Positions 45,773 to 58,500 of a stretch of DNA of 64,000 nucleotides are shown here, piece after piece. Source of the stretch: Pyrenula massariospora (taxonomy: Eukaryota > Ascomycota > Eurotiomycetes > Pyrenulales > Pyrenulaceae); assembly GCA_021030905.1 (NCBI GenBank), contig JAGFMI010000006.1, forward strand, positions 2,046,001 to 2,110,000. Direction: 5' to 3'. Under the pieces are notes generated by a model. It saw only the letters and a list, made by a program, of their open reading frames with translations, ran no database searches and had not been told where the DNA came from. Numbering within the stretch: the first letter of the stretch is position 1; every line of letters starts with the position of its first letter. Made by a program: the position numbers and the translations under genes.

Positions 45773-46401
45773 TTCGACCGCCAGACCTTCCTCATTTCTT
45801 CACTTGATGATGTAGCTTTCTCAAGTAGCCAGACCGGCTGCAGCGTGATGGGTGATGAGTCTGCTTGGTTTCCTGATGGCCCCTTGGAATGGCTAAGGCT
45901 GATTTTCCTTGTTGGCATGTATTGCAGGATTCCGGTAACAACACTGGTATCGCTGAAAAACGGAAATAGGTATTATAAGTCGTCTTTTACCAGTTTGATG
46001 TGTCTCGGCGGCCCCAGGTAATAAATGGGTGGGTCATGACTTATGATATTCAGCCTTGTGTACTTATTTGCGCGTTTATTAACTTTTCATAGAGGTAAGC
46101 ATCATCAAGGTCCCCAATCCGCCTTAAGGCTCACTTGGTCCCAGCTAGCGGACCCTAACGTGCTCTATGGCTTCCAACCGGCCCCCACGAAAAGAATAAA
46201 ACTTCTTTATCTATCAAAGTACCCATTATTCATGCAGACTTAGCCCCGCATTCACATAACCATGTAGCCCCATCCGGCCCCATACTAATTTAGCGCATAG
46301 TTCACGCATCCGAGACCGAACTATATGCCCCGTCTACTTGCTTATCTCATCTCATCTCAAAAGATCTCAAGATTTCAAAGAGGCAGGCACACACATTCTA
46401 T
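45773..46401. promoter_or_regulatory. P450 upstream region
   Basis: About 630 bp between the P450 start and the ligase stop codon, both minus strand. Contains copy 2 of the 22-nt repeat. No gene was seen. Confidence 0.45.
46034..46055 (+). repeat. 22-nt direct repeat, copy 2 (5' side of the P450 gene)
   Basis: Same orientation as copy 1 at 43935-43956, with one mismatch at the tenth base. Confidence 0.65.
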
Positions 46402-48306
46402 TCATTTTTTGTTCCTCAGCAGCCTTCGCATTGGCTTTCCGTTGCCAGCTTTTGGTATTTCGTCGATGAGCTCAATCCCACCTCTCAACCACTGATGCTG
46501 AGCCGTGTGTTGCTGCATGTATGTATTCACGGTATCCTTCAGGGATTCTGCGTCAGTCCCCGCCACAGCATCGGGTTTGCATACAAGGAACGCTTTTGGA
46601 GCTTCTCCAAGCACATCATCGGAAACTGCAATCACTGCAGCCTCTGAAATGGAAGGATGTGCGACGAGCAAGGATTCCAACTCCGATGGCGCAACCTGAA
46701 GGCCCTTGACCTTGATGACATCTTTAAGGCGGTCGATGATGAAGATGTGATCTGTACCGTCGTCTGCCTTTCTGACCTCTGCCAGATCCCCGGTTCTCAA
46801 CCAGTGATCCTGTGTAAATGTAGCTGCGTCTGCCTCCGGATCATTAAGATAACCGAGGACTACGCTCGGAGAAGATACAGTAAGCTCTCCCGGCTGATTG
46901 TGATCCGCAAGTTCCTCTCCAGTTTCTGAGATTAGACGGGCTTTGACATCTGGTAGAAGGCAACCTGCTGAGCCTGGTAAATTGTGATAGGGATTTGTGT
47001 AAGACAAAACAGTGAAGCTCTCTGAGAGACCTGTGAGCAGTATAGTATTAGTGTTGAAGGGCAATTTTGCAAGGTAAAGAGCCCTACCGTAGGCAGTGTG
47101 AAGGTCGATATTGGGATATTGGCTTTTGAACGCGATGGCCAGTTTAGGGTCAAGAGAGATGGCGCCTACTACAATGGCTCTGAGGCTCGAGAGATCAAAT
47201 GACGAGAACATTGATGGATAAGCAATCAATGGCGCTAGTACAGGCGGAATCTAAGCAAGTGTTAGCTAATGACGGAGGCAGTTCGTGGAAACTAACTAAG
47301 ATCAAACGATTGACCTGATGTTGTTGAACTAGTCTCAACATCTGCATCATATCAAACTTTGGAAGAAGAAGGATAGAATCTCCCCGAAAAGCCCAGACGT
47401 GGCAGAGTACAAGCCCTGAGCAATGACTTTGGGGTAAGATGCATAGACACTTGTCCACGCCCAGGTCTTGCTTGTATGGGGTCTCGAAAGCGGCAAGCTG
47501 GCAGATATTTGCGATGACATTGCGATGGCTGACTTTGACTTGTTTCTGCCGCAAAGAATTAGCTTGTATCATCAACAGTCAGAACCGGGCGCCATTTTAC
47601 TTGCTGACCAGATGTGCCGCTTGAAGACACAAGGTACGCTGTACGTGAAGCTCCTTCCCCTTGCTCAAGTCTTAGAGGTTCTATAGACTCAAGGTCTTTT
47701 CCACGTGATACAAGAGATTCAACGCTCTGATAAGGCATTACGGCGCCCGTTGAACCGAGCTGGTCGTCTAGAAGGAAAATATCCTGATCGCCAAGACCCG
47801 CTCGATGAGTAGCAGCGGTAGAAGTCGGTAACAATGGCAAGCATGTGAAAAGAGCTTTACAGCCAGACGAGTGAAGCTGTCGAGCAACTTGATCTTCGGT
47901 ATTAGTGGGATGTACAAACATGCAAATCCCACCGAGTCGGTGTATCGCCCAAGCCAGCGTCATCGTGTCGACCTTCAAGAACATCTTTCTTAGTCCTGCA
48001 CAAATTCACACAGAGGTCTGAACTTACGGTATTGAGGCAGTAGACAGCAGCAACCTTGTCCCATTCCGATCCTTCATTTGGTCGCCATTGGAGTCGTTGA
48101 CTTAAAGCTCGAGAAAGCCAGTCGCATCGCCGTTGGACTTCTGCGCTGGTGTGGGACTTTCCAGACAACCCATCAATGAAAGGGTCGCTCGATTCAGCGA
48201 CCTTTCTGGGTCTAACGCCATCATCAAAGAGGAACTGTTCAATTGTCAAAGTGTCGGGAATAGGCGAGGGGAGGGAGGGCACCCAGGCGGGAGGGAGGAA
48301 TGGCAT
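46402..48306 (-). CDS. Acyl-AMP / acyl-CoA ligase (ANL superfamily)
   Basis: Five exons: 48306-48028, 47972-47601, 47545-47297, 47250-47088 and 47030-46402, giving 563 residues. The enzyme activates a carboxylic acid as an adenylate and hands it to CoA or to a carrier domain. The phosphate loop is split by an intron: LVSSSGTSGQQ at the end of exon 2 and KQVKVSHRN after it. Further core motifs are LHTAYGLSESFTVLSYTNP, GELTVSSPSVVLGY, LRTGDLAEV and IDRLKDVIKVKGLQVAPSELE. The catalytic lysine of the C-terminal domain is in PKAGNGKPMRRLL (residue 553). The C-terminus (RNKK) is not a peroxisomal SKL signal, so the protein may be cytosolic. Its place next to an NRPS that starts with T0 makes loading of the PKS-derived acid the likely job, as EcdI does in the echinocandin pathway. 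Confidence 0.92.
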
Positions 48307-49506
48307 TTTGGCGTATCTGTTGCACTGGAAGCAAAGAGTGCAAGGTTATCTGCGACTAAACGAGATCGATTTGGATCAAGTTCAGCAGTGCAGCAGCAGA
48401 ATGCGATAAACACAATAATAAAGATACACCCATTCACTTAGGGACGACCCATTGTAGTCAGATTCTGGGCCATTACTACTTGCCAACCAAAATTGACTAG
48501 GTTTGCTCATGGCTGTCTCATTGGATGCGCAGCAGTACTTCAGCTTTGTCGTTTTCTTAGGATTCGAGGCTCATGGAGCCTTGCCCCCATCAGCTCTCAT
48601 TAAGTTTGGTTTGATCCTGCGGAGGACCAACAACGACGGGGTGGGGATGGTGGCGAGAAAGTCGAAATGTTGCGTATCGTCATTGCCCATGTCAACCGTC
48701 ACAAGGGCCGAGATAGGGATGGAAGGATGTCTCCACTCCGCGCAGAGAAAGAGTTCTACCTGGTCGGGGACTGACAGGAGACCGTAGTTACACGTTTCGA
48801 AGCTGTAATTAGAGGCGGAGTTGGCCCCCTTCTTCTTGTCGAAGGCCCCGCTGGACCTTTGGACCTGTAGACCCCGCCAAGAGGCCCCGCCGGCCTCGAG
48901 ACGAAATTAGCATGAACGCGCCGCCTCCAACAAAACATTCGGCCTTTTGCTTTTTTCACGAGAGCGAAACGCATCATTACATACCCAGGATTACATGGTC
49001 GTCAATTTCATACTCCTGGACCCCAGTCACCTCGAATAGAGGAGAAGAGACGAATGAGACCTAGAATCCAATATGGCAAAGTTCCAGGGTCTTGCCGCAA
49101 CACACGGTTGTCGGTCGAGGCTCAGAACTTTAGCATATTGCATAGGCAAAGAAGAATCTTCAAGGTGTTTGCGATAGACCAGGAGAGAACTGCGGCGAAA
49201 GCATGACCATTCAATGCTTTTCCTGCGCGCCTCGGCCCTACATGAGACTGGCAAAATACCTTCAATAATTCCCCATCGCTACCCAAAAAAATCCTAGGTG
49301 CACGGCTAGCATCCGTAACAGAAGAAATGTGGGCACATCTACTTCTCGACTGGTACGATTTAAGCTAGATAACCGAGGATTGCCGCGATCGCACCAATAT
49401 CATCAAAGACGGCGTTGAAAGAGTAACGTCCAGGAGGGTGTCTGATGTGGAAACGCACCACACCGCGAAACTAATATCTATCGAAATACTCGGTTCAAAA
49501 GGAACA
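48307..49506. promoter_or_regulatory. Shared divergent promoter of the ligase and the NRPS
   Basis: 1.2 kb between the divergent start codons of two genes that should be needed together. It includes a GC-rich patch at 48,842-48,895 with three CCCCGC elements (about 48846, 48872 and 48885), two of them as AGGCCCCGC, and GGACCT twice. CCCCGC fits the reverse of a CreA-type site; this is only a pattern match. No gene is supportable, although frames near 94 codons exist. Confidence 0.5.
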
Positions 49507-52500
49507 ATGGCAGCCAACGAAATAGACCCGGAGTCTACGGCTCTCGAAGCAGAGCAAGAACTTCAAAGAATTTGTGCCGATATACTGCGACTACCTTTAC
49601 ACAGCATACGAATGAGTGAATCCTTTTTAGATAATGGTGGTGATAGCCTTACCGCTATCCAGTTAATGGGACGTTGTCAAGCTGTCTTCACCATGGAAGA
49701 CTTTATTTCTATGAGCCTTTCGGAGTTGTCTCGCAAAATCCGGCCTGAAGAACAAAGCGAAGATGATAGTTGCGATGGATCCTCAAGTTCGGCTCTCTCA
49801 CGCGGCGATGGTTCTACAACGTCGAGCACGTCCGCCGTCAGCCCTTCTCCGATCGCTATTTCGTCGGCAAGTATCAGCGAGGAGACCTATTCTTGCACGC
49901 CAATGCAGGAGGGAATAGAGCTTAGTTCAAGGATCTCACCGCCTGCATATAATCTTTCATATGCTGCTAGACTCAAGGCTTCAAATGGAGCAGTCGATAT
50001 CCACCGTCTTGAACAAGCATGGCGAGACGTGGTGGCCAGACACGATATCTTACGGACAGTGATCATGGAGAAAAGGGGGAATAGGGGCCGCTATATCCAA
50101 AGGACCCTTGTTTCTCCTGAAATCCAAGTGGTTCACATAAAAGGCAAGGAAGAAGTTGAAGAGTTTTTCCGAGCCCAGCAAAAATGCATGTTCAAAACAG
50201 ATTCACCGCCTCACATATTCTCAATCCTACAGAAGCCAGAAAGCGGCGAGGTATATTGCCAACTCGACATTAGTCATACCATTATAGATGCGACTTCCCT
50301 GTTCATTTTGATGAAAGATCTTGGCAGACACTACCTCCAGGAGCCACCAATAGAATCAGCATGTCGCTTTAGAAGTTATGTGGACTTTCTCGATACTGCG
50401 CTTGAAAACGCGGATGGCGCACCCTATGATGAGCATTTTGCGGAGGTTGAACCATGTTGGCTCCCAATTGATGGCGAGACTAGATCTCAAGAATCTCTAA
50501 AGACCTTTACGATACCGCTTGATCTACCCTGGGAGACAGTGCAAGGCGTGTGCAGAAGCAATCGCGTAACGTTCTCCACAATCTGTCAAGCTGCTTGGGC
50601 GCTGGTACTTAGCTCCTTTAGCGGAGAAAGCCGGATATGCTTCTCTTATGTTTCCTCTGGCAGAGATATTACGCTCCCTAAAATTAATGACGCCGTCGGT
50701 ATATTCATCCAAAATCTCCTTTGTCACGTGAACTTGGCCACGCTCAGAACAGTCTCAGAGCTCTTTGACGCTTTACAATCCCAGCTCTTGTTCTCTATGC
50801 GACACCAGCTTCATATGACGCCAGCTCTTCAAAGATTATCTCGACGATCGGGCAAACACCCTGCAAACACCATGATGTCATTTCAAGGCAGAGAGAGCCT
50901 TCAGGACATGTGCGGCCTGTCTATGGACGTTTGCAAAATTTATAATCCCACAGATGTAAGCGCTCCAATAAGATCCAATCCTTTCAGTATTGCAACAACT
51001 GACAGTGAACCAGTATGACCTCACAATACGAATCGAGACAAGCGATCAAAAGGTTTCAATCCACATGGACCACTGGCTAGCCCGCATATCCTCAGCCTAC
51101 GTTCGAAGCCTGGGATTAAGCTTTCATCAGGCCCTGGTTAGCGTTATGAGCAGTGTCGGCTGCGCGATCGAGAAGGTTGAAATGCTACATCCTTTGGAGC
51201 GTCTCAAAATTCTTCAAGATTGGAATCCCCATGTTCCCGAGACTGTTAGCTCATGCATTCACGATATTATCCATGGACGCGCCCTCGCACAACCTGGAGC
51301 CCCTGCGGTCTGCTCGTCTGATGGGAACCTTACATATGCAGAATTGGACGACGCAGCGTCCAGACTCGCTGCTTACCTTATTGAAATGGGGGTCGGTCCA
51401 GAGTCAATGATTCCTCTTTGTCTAGATAAGTCAAAATGGGCTATTGTGTCAATGCTCTCTGTCCTCAAAGCGGGAGGTGCGTGCGTTCCGGTGAGCTCAG
51501 AGCATCCGATTGGTAGGCTCCAGAATATTATTCAAAATACAAGGACGCCGCTCCTTCTTCTCTCTCGGCGGCATTTGTCCCTCTTTGAATGGTTTCCTGG
51601 TCCTATCATTCCTGTAGACGATTTGTCGAGCGAGCTCTGGACAAACGTGCCTTGTGCTCATGTCTCTGTGACCCCAGAGAATGCTGCATTTGTCATCTAC
51701 ACATCTGGAAGTACAGGTACACCAAAGGGCGTTGTTTTGGAACACTCTGCAATATGTACCAGCTCTGAGGCACATGGTTCAGCATTCCAGATCGATCACA
51801 CTTCTCGAGTCGCAAATTTCTCAGCTTACATCTTTGACGTAGCTATACAGGACGTCTTCACCACACTACAACGAGGAGGCTGCGTTTGCGTCCTTTCCGA
51901 ACATGAGCGCTTGAACGACTTGGGAGGCGCTATTACTCGGTACCGAGCAAATTGGATTGATCTAACACCAACTGTGGCAAGATTTCTCTCTCCATCAGAC
52001 GTGCCTAGCATCAAGACTCTGGTGCTCGCCGGGGAAGCTGCTACTCCAGATGTTATCGAAACTTGGGCTCAGGACGGCGTAATGGTCTTGAACTCTTATG
52101 GACCCGCAGAATGCTCCATCAATACGACTTGCAGCAAACCATTGAGGAGACCGGAGCATTGCGCAAATGTTGGCCGTGCTCTCCCATGCTGTCGGACATG
52201 GCTAGTCTATCCAAACAATCGCAATGCATTGTGTCCTATTGGAGCGGTCGGAGAGCTTGTGATAGAAGGTCCAACGTTATCTCGGGGCTACCTCCATAAT
52301 GATGCGCTGACTGCAGAGGCATTCTTCTGGGATCCAGCCTGGGCTGAATCCGGCTCAAAGCGGCGGATGTATCGGACAGGCGACCTTGTGCGATTAACAT
52401 ACGACGGATCTATGAATTATGTTGGCCGCAAAGACTCTCAACTTAAGATCAGAGGACAGAGGGTCGAAATTGGTGAGATTGAATATAATGTCTGTGCTCA

Positions 52501-55500
52501 GGATGGAGTCAAAATTGCCGGTGTCGTCCTACCACACAGCGGTGCATACAAAAATCGCTTAACTGCATTCGTTGTGCTGAGCGACTATGCCATTCCTGAA
52601 GACATGCATGATCTCAAGACATTTCCTGGGCGCAACACTCTTCCTATCGTTTCAAGAATATCCGCCGTCAAAGACCGTGTCTCTGGGCAGCTTGCTGAGT
52701 ATATGGTACCTACTCTTTGGATTCCAGTTCAGTCTCTACCATTGACGATATCGCGAAAAGTTAACAGAAGGCGCTTGCAAGAATGGGCTGAGTCGATGGA
52801 CTTAGATCAGTACACGACGGTTCTTGACGACGCAACAAGCTTCGAGGCTGAATCTGAGATGTCATACCCGGCAATGGTCTTACAGGAAGCAGTCTCCGAA
52901 TCATTGGGAACGCCAAAATCCATGGTGTTACTTCATCGATCATTCGTTGGGTTAGGTGGCGATTCAATTTCCGGGATGCGAGTCATTTCCTCCTGTCGGC
53001 GGAAAGGACTCTCTCTGAGCGTCAGAGATCTTCTGCAAGGTCGCTCTATCCAACACGTAGCGTTAAGTGCGCAGCAAGATCGAAATCAGACGGACTTGGT
53101 CGAGGAGAGTTTCGAAGAGTGGTTCCCACTCTCTCCTATTCAGAAATACTATTTCGCATCAATTGCGGCCACAGAAGCCTCACCTCCCCACTTACGTCAA
53201 TTCAATCAAACCTTCATAGTTGACCTGACACGGAACGTCGAGGAAGATGCCCTTGCTGCTGCCATCAGGACCGTTCTAGAGCGGCATTCTATGCTCCGTG
53301 CTCGATTCCAGCGCAATGCAAACAATGAATGGATGCAGATGGTCTTAAAACCAAGTCACGCCCCGGAAATGCAAATTGCTCCTCTGAATTCCGTTGATGG
53401 CATCAATGAAGTCATTTGTCGTACAGAGTCTCAGATCGACATTGAATATGGTCCAGTGTTCCTCGCTGTTCTAATGCGACACTCTGGAGATCGACTGTCT
53501 CTCTTACTCTGTGCTCACCACTTAGTGGTCGACCTGGTCTCATGGCAGATTATTCTCGAGGATGTAGATGCATTACTAACACGAGGATCTCTGGCACATT
53601 TACAGTCTATGTCGTTCTCAAACTGGTGCCGGCTGCAAGCCCGGAAAGCCCAACATACAAGTCAGGGTGAGGTTGTTCAAGAGACGGAAATTGGTTTCGC
53701 GGTCGGCAAGTATTGGGGTATTGAAAACGAGAACTGCTACGGCGATGAAATCGATAAGCATATCACCATCGATTCCAACATTTCCGCAATGTTGCTTGGG
53801 AGATGCAATGAGCCTCTGCGGACTGAGCCTTTAGATATTTTCCTCACTGCTCTCCTCCATTCTTTCCACAAGACGTTCCGCGGACGGCATTTTCCAATCA
53901 TTTTCACCGAAGGTCATGGCCGCGGATCCACAGGGCTCGACGTAGATCTCACGAATACTGTGGGCTGGTTTACGAGGTTACTACCTATCCAGCCGCGCCT
54001 AGACAACCAAGATGGCATTCTAGATGTTCTTCGTAAGACGAAGGATTTTCGGAGAATGCCTGACGCAGACATATCCTCCTTTCCGTCACCAGCCTCAAGG
54101 AGCACTGACGACTCTGAGCCACCAGGCGACAATAACATGGAGATCTTGTTAAATTTCATTGGCAACGCCAAATTGTCCCATGCACCAGACTCTGTGTTTT
54201 CTATGCGAGAGGACGCCGCATGTCGCAAATCATTTGGCGGAAGCGTTCGCCGCTTTGCACTCTTCGAGATCACGATTCAGATTATCAGTGGCCGGATCCA
54301 TACTGTCTTCTCCTTTCATCGAGGCATGAAGTATCAAGGCAAGATCCAGCAGTGGATTCGAACGTATGAACAATCAATGACGGAAATGGAAGAAGCATTA
54401 GAGGTACTACAGCCATCCCTAACACTTAGTGACATTCACATGCCCTTAACGACCTATGATCAACTTGACGAAATGGTCGGTCAAGAGCTGAGGGTCATCG
54501 CACCACGATTAGACAACATAGAAGACGTCTACACATGTTCTCCAATGCAGCAAGGGATCCTCATGAGCCAGAAAAGAGATCCAAACGCTTACATTATCAA
54601 TAGTGTTTGCAAGATACGGCCGACAGATACCAAGTCTATAGAAGTCAATCAGCTGATCCAAGCCTGGGCGACCGTGATCGAGAGACACAAGGTTCTTCGT
54701 ACTGTATTCACGAGTTCTACCAATGTTAGTGGTTGCTATCAGCAGGTTGTTCTGAAATCTATACCTCCGAACGTCGTTCTTACGAATGGTTATGAGGATT
54801 CCGATGCACAAGATTTATTTGAGGACTGTTCTCCTTGTCATAGACTCACTCTCTCCACCGAAAATCCCTCAGAAATTTATTTCAAGCTGCAAATCAGCCA
54901 TGCGCTTGTAGATGCGACCTCCATCTCAATCTTGCTACGAGATTTCGCATGCGCTTATCGCGGACGCCGGTTCGACTCTGTACCGATGCCGTACCTTTCT
55001 TATGTGTCATACGTTGAGCAGCATGCAACTGAGCAGAGCATTACCTACTGGAAAGACTACCTATGCCATTCGCAACCAACACATTTCCCACGCCTTGGAA
55101 CAAGCTCAGTTTTTAATGGCCAAGTTGAACGTGTCGAGTTCAGAGAGAGTCGCCTGCTTTCAGAGTATTGTCGCAAGACTTCAGTGACACCGGCCAGCGT
55201 CTTTAAAGCCGCTTGGATGCTCGTTCTTCGCGTTTATACGGGCCAGAATGACGTATGTTTTGGTTATCTGACCTCTGGCAGAGATGCACAACTTAGTGGT
55301 ATTGATGATGCTGTCGGGCTATTCATCAACATGATGGTATGCCGGCAGACCATGGAAAGGTCGACAAAGATTATCGATATTGTGGAGAAAGTGCAGCAAG
55401 AAAATCTTTCAGGTCTCGAACATCAGTATCTATCATTAGCTGATATCTTGGCAAACGCGTCCCTGCCTGTGGATGCATTTAATACTGTCATGTCTTATCG

Positions 55501-58500
55501 AAACGATTTATCTCATGATTTGCCCGAAGGTGGACCATTAGAGTTTGGGGATTTCGATGGGCAGGATCCCACTGAGGTATGTTGGTTCAAGAATTCTCCG
55601 AAATTTTTCTAAGAACTACAGTACGACATTGTAGTGAACATCGAAGCAGCTCTTCACAAATATGATATGTCATTACGCTATCGCCGTTCTGTTCTCTCGC
55701 CCTTAGCAGCAGCAAGTTTGGCAGCAACATTTGTGACAGCTGTCAAGTCGATCACTAGCGAGCGCCATCACTCTGTATCCGACTTGTCCTTGATGGCTGA
55801 AAGCAATTGCACATTAATCGACGGATTCAACGCTTCACGCCTAGACTTGGTGTGCGCAACTGTTCATGATCTTATTGCGAAGCAAGCGCTCATCACTCCG
55901 AAAGCCGAAGCAGTATGTTCTTGGGACGGCAGCTTAAATTATGAAGACGTTGACTTGCTGTCCTCGAACTTTGCAAAGTACCTGATTTTGCAAGGGGTAG
56001 GAAGCTCAATTAAGATCGTTCCTCTCTTATTTGAAAAATCTCTACCAGTGGTCATTTGCATGCTAGGCGTCTTGAAAGCCGGCGCTGCCTTTGTCTTCCT
56101 TTCGGTCAGTCACCCCGCGCAACGTCTCCAGACCATGATGTCGCGCATTAATGCTACACTTCTTCTTGCTAGTCCGAAGCAGACAGATCTTGTTCGTAGC
56201 TTCGGTTGTCAGGTTCTAACGGTTGACCTCAATCTTCTACTTTCGTTCCAAAATAGCGAGACGCCTCTCCCACGAGTCGAGCCAGACGCTACGGCATTCC
56301 TGATGTTCACCAGCGGAAGCACAGGAAATCCGAAGGGAATTCTTATATCTCATCAGTCAATCTGTTCAAGCGCTGTTGCTCACGGAAACGAATGGGGAAT
56401 TGAGCCTGGCACCCGAGTATTTCAATACAGTGCCTATACACACGATGTAAGCAAAACGGATACATTCACGACTTTGATTAGGGGGGCCTGCATTTGCATA
56501 CCATCTGAACACTCCCGTCTTAACGATATTGCAGCTTCTATCAGAGAACTGCGCGCCAACTGGTCCTTTATGACTCCAAGCGTTGCTGGTCTTATCCTAC
56601 CCAATGAAGTTCCAAGCCTGAAAACTCTTATCCTAGGCGGCGAGGCGCCTACCAGAGAGAATGTGCGTCGCTGGGCCGATCAATTGAAGTTAATAATTTG
56701 TTACGGGCCTGCAGAATGCTCAGTCTATGCATCAGGAACCAAGGCACTAAATATTACGTCTGATCCGTCAAATATTGGTCAGCCTATTGGATGCAGAATC
56801 TGGATCACTGATCCCTTAGACTATAAAATTCTTGTCCCGCTTGGAGCTCTCGGTGAGGTCCTCATCGAGGGCCCTGGAGTTGGTCAGGGCTATTTTCAAG
56901 ATACAGAAAGGACACAAAATGCTTTCGTACAAGGCGTCCCGTGGGGGCAAAGCCAACGCAACCGATACTATAGATCTGGAGACTTAGCACGATGGCTGCC
57001 AAACGGAACCATTTCGTTTGTCGGCCGCCGTGACAAACAGATCAAGCTGCACGGGCAACGGTTGGAGCTTACAGAAGTTGAAGGTCATATCCTTTCCCTC
57101 ATGCCAAGCATTGAGCGTGTGGCGGTTGAGCTTGTTTCACTCAATAGCAAGCATGTGCTTGCCGCATTCCTTATCCCGACCTTTCCCCCCGCTACAGACG
57201 CCAATAGCATTCTCCTGCCGGTGAATGAGTCAGAAACGGCTGTGCTCAGAAATATCCGAGCGTCACTCGTCGATCTCCTACCGCAATACATGGTCCCCGC
57301 AATGTATGTGCCCGTAAGAATGCTTCCGATCACGCACAACGGTAAACTTGATCATGAAGCACTGCAGAGCCTGATTTCTAGCATGGATGACCACGTGTTG
57401 ATGCAATATATGCTTGCTGATCATTCGAACAAACAAGCCGGCTTATCCAGAAGCCAGAAAGAGCTCCGTGGTCTCTGGGCAGCTTATTTGGGTCTTCATG
57501 AGCAGTCAATTCGTGCGAATGACAGCTTTTTTAATCTGGGAGGCGACTCGGTATCAGCAATTAAATTGGCTGGTGTTGCCCGCTCAGAAGGTTCTAATCT
57601 CACCGTTTCTGACATCTTCCGTTTTCCTATTCTTGCTGACATGGCCGTTCTCTTCCACAAAGGAAGCGAAGGGAGCGAAATCCAGAGAGCGCCAGAGCCC
57701 TTTTCACTGTCTGGCCTCGAGACAGACCGGCTACAATCCGATCTAGATACTATATGCAAGACATGTAGCATCGCCAAGTGTGATATCGAGGATGTTCTAC
57801 CATGCACTTCTCTTCAGGAAGGGTTGATTGCTCTCACTGCTCGATCCCAATCTGCCTATGTATCACGCAAGATTTTCCGTCTTGGTCCAATCATAGATCT
57901 GGAAAGATTTCAGGCAGCTTGGGATATGATGGAACAGTCCTTACCGATCTTGAGAACCCGAATAGTTAGCCACGAGTCTGGGTCCCTGCAAGTCGTCGTT
58001 AGACAATCATATGGCATTTTACAAGATATCGGCCCCCTAACAGCCGCGCTTGAAAGAGACCAAAAGCTGCCTATGACTTATGGTACTCCATTACATCGCC
58101 TGAGGTTAAACACTGAAGGTTCGGGCGCACGATTCTTTATTTGGACCGTTCATCATGCTCTTTTTGATGCATGGAGTGCTGCTAAGGTGCTTGAATGCGT
58201 AACCCAAGCCTATAAGCAGAAAACGACACCAGATGTGGCTCCCTTTTCTTTGTTCATTGCGCATATACAGAGCCAAGACAAGTCTATTCAAAGATCTTAT
58301 TGGCATTCACAATTCACTGGAGGACATCCTCAATCCTTTCCACCGACAAGCACCTCACAGGGTCCAATAGATTGCCCTACTTTTAAGGCGCATAAAGAGA
58401 TCTCTTTACACGGCAAACACGCTTCTGATATTACGCTATCCACTATCATCAGGGCAGCTTGGTCGATGCTCATCGCTAAGTATGCCGATTCCGATGACGT

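Noticed and set aside
50956-51013. Apparent frameshift between the first two NRPS frames
   Set aside because: A 58-bp intron (donor GTAAGC, acceptor ACCAG) joins PTD to YDL in frame. The second intron, at 55577-55621, splits the equivalent spot of the next C domain, so the gene is intact here.
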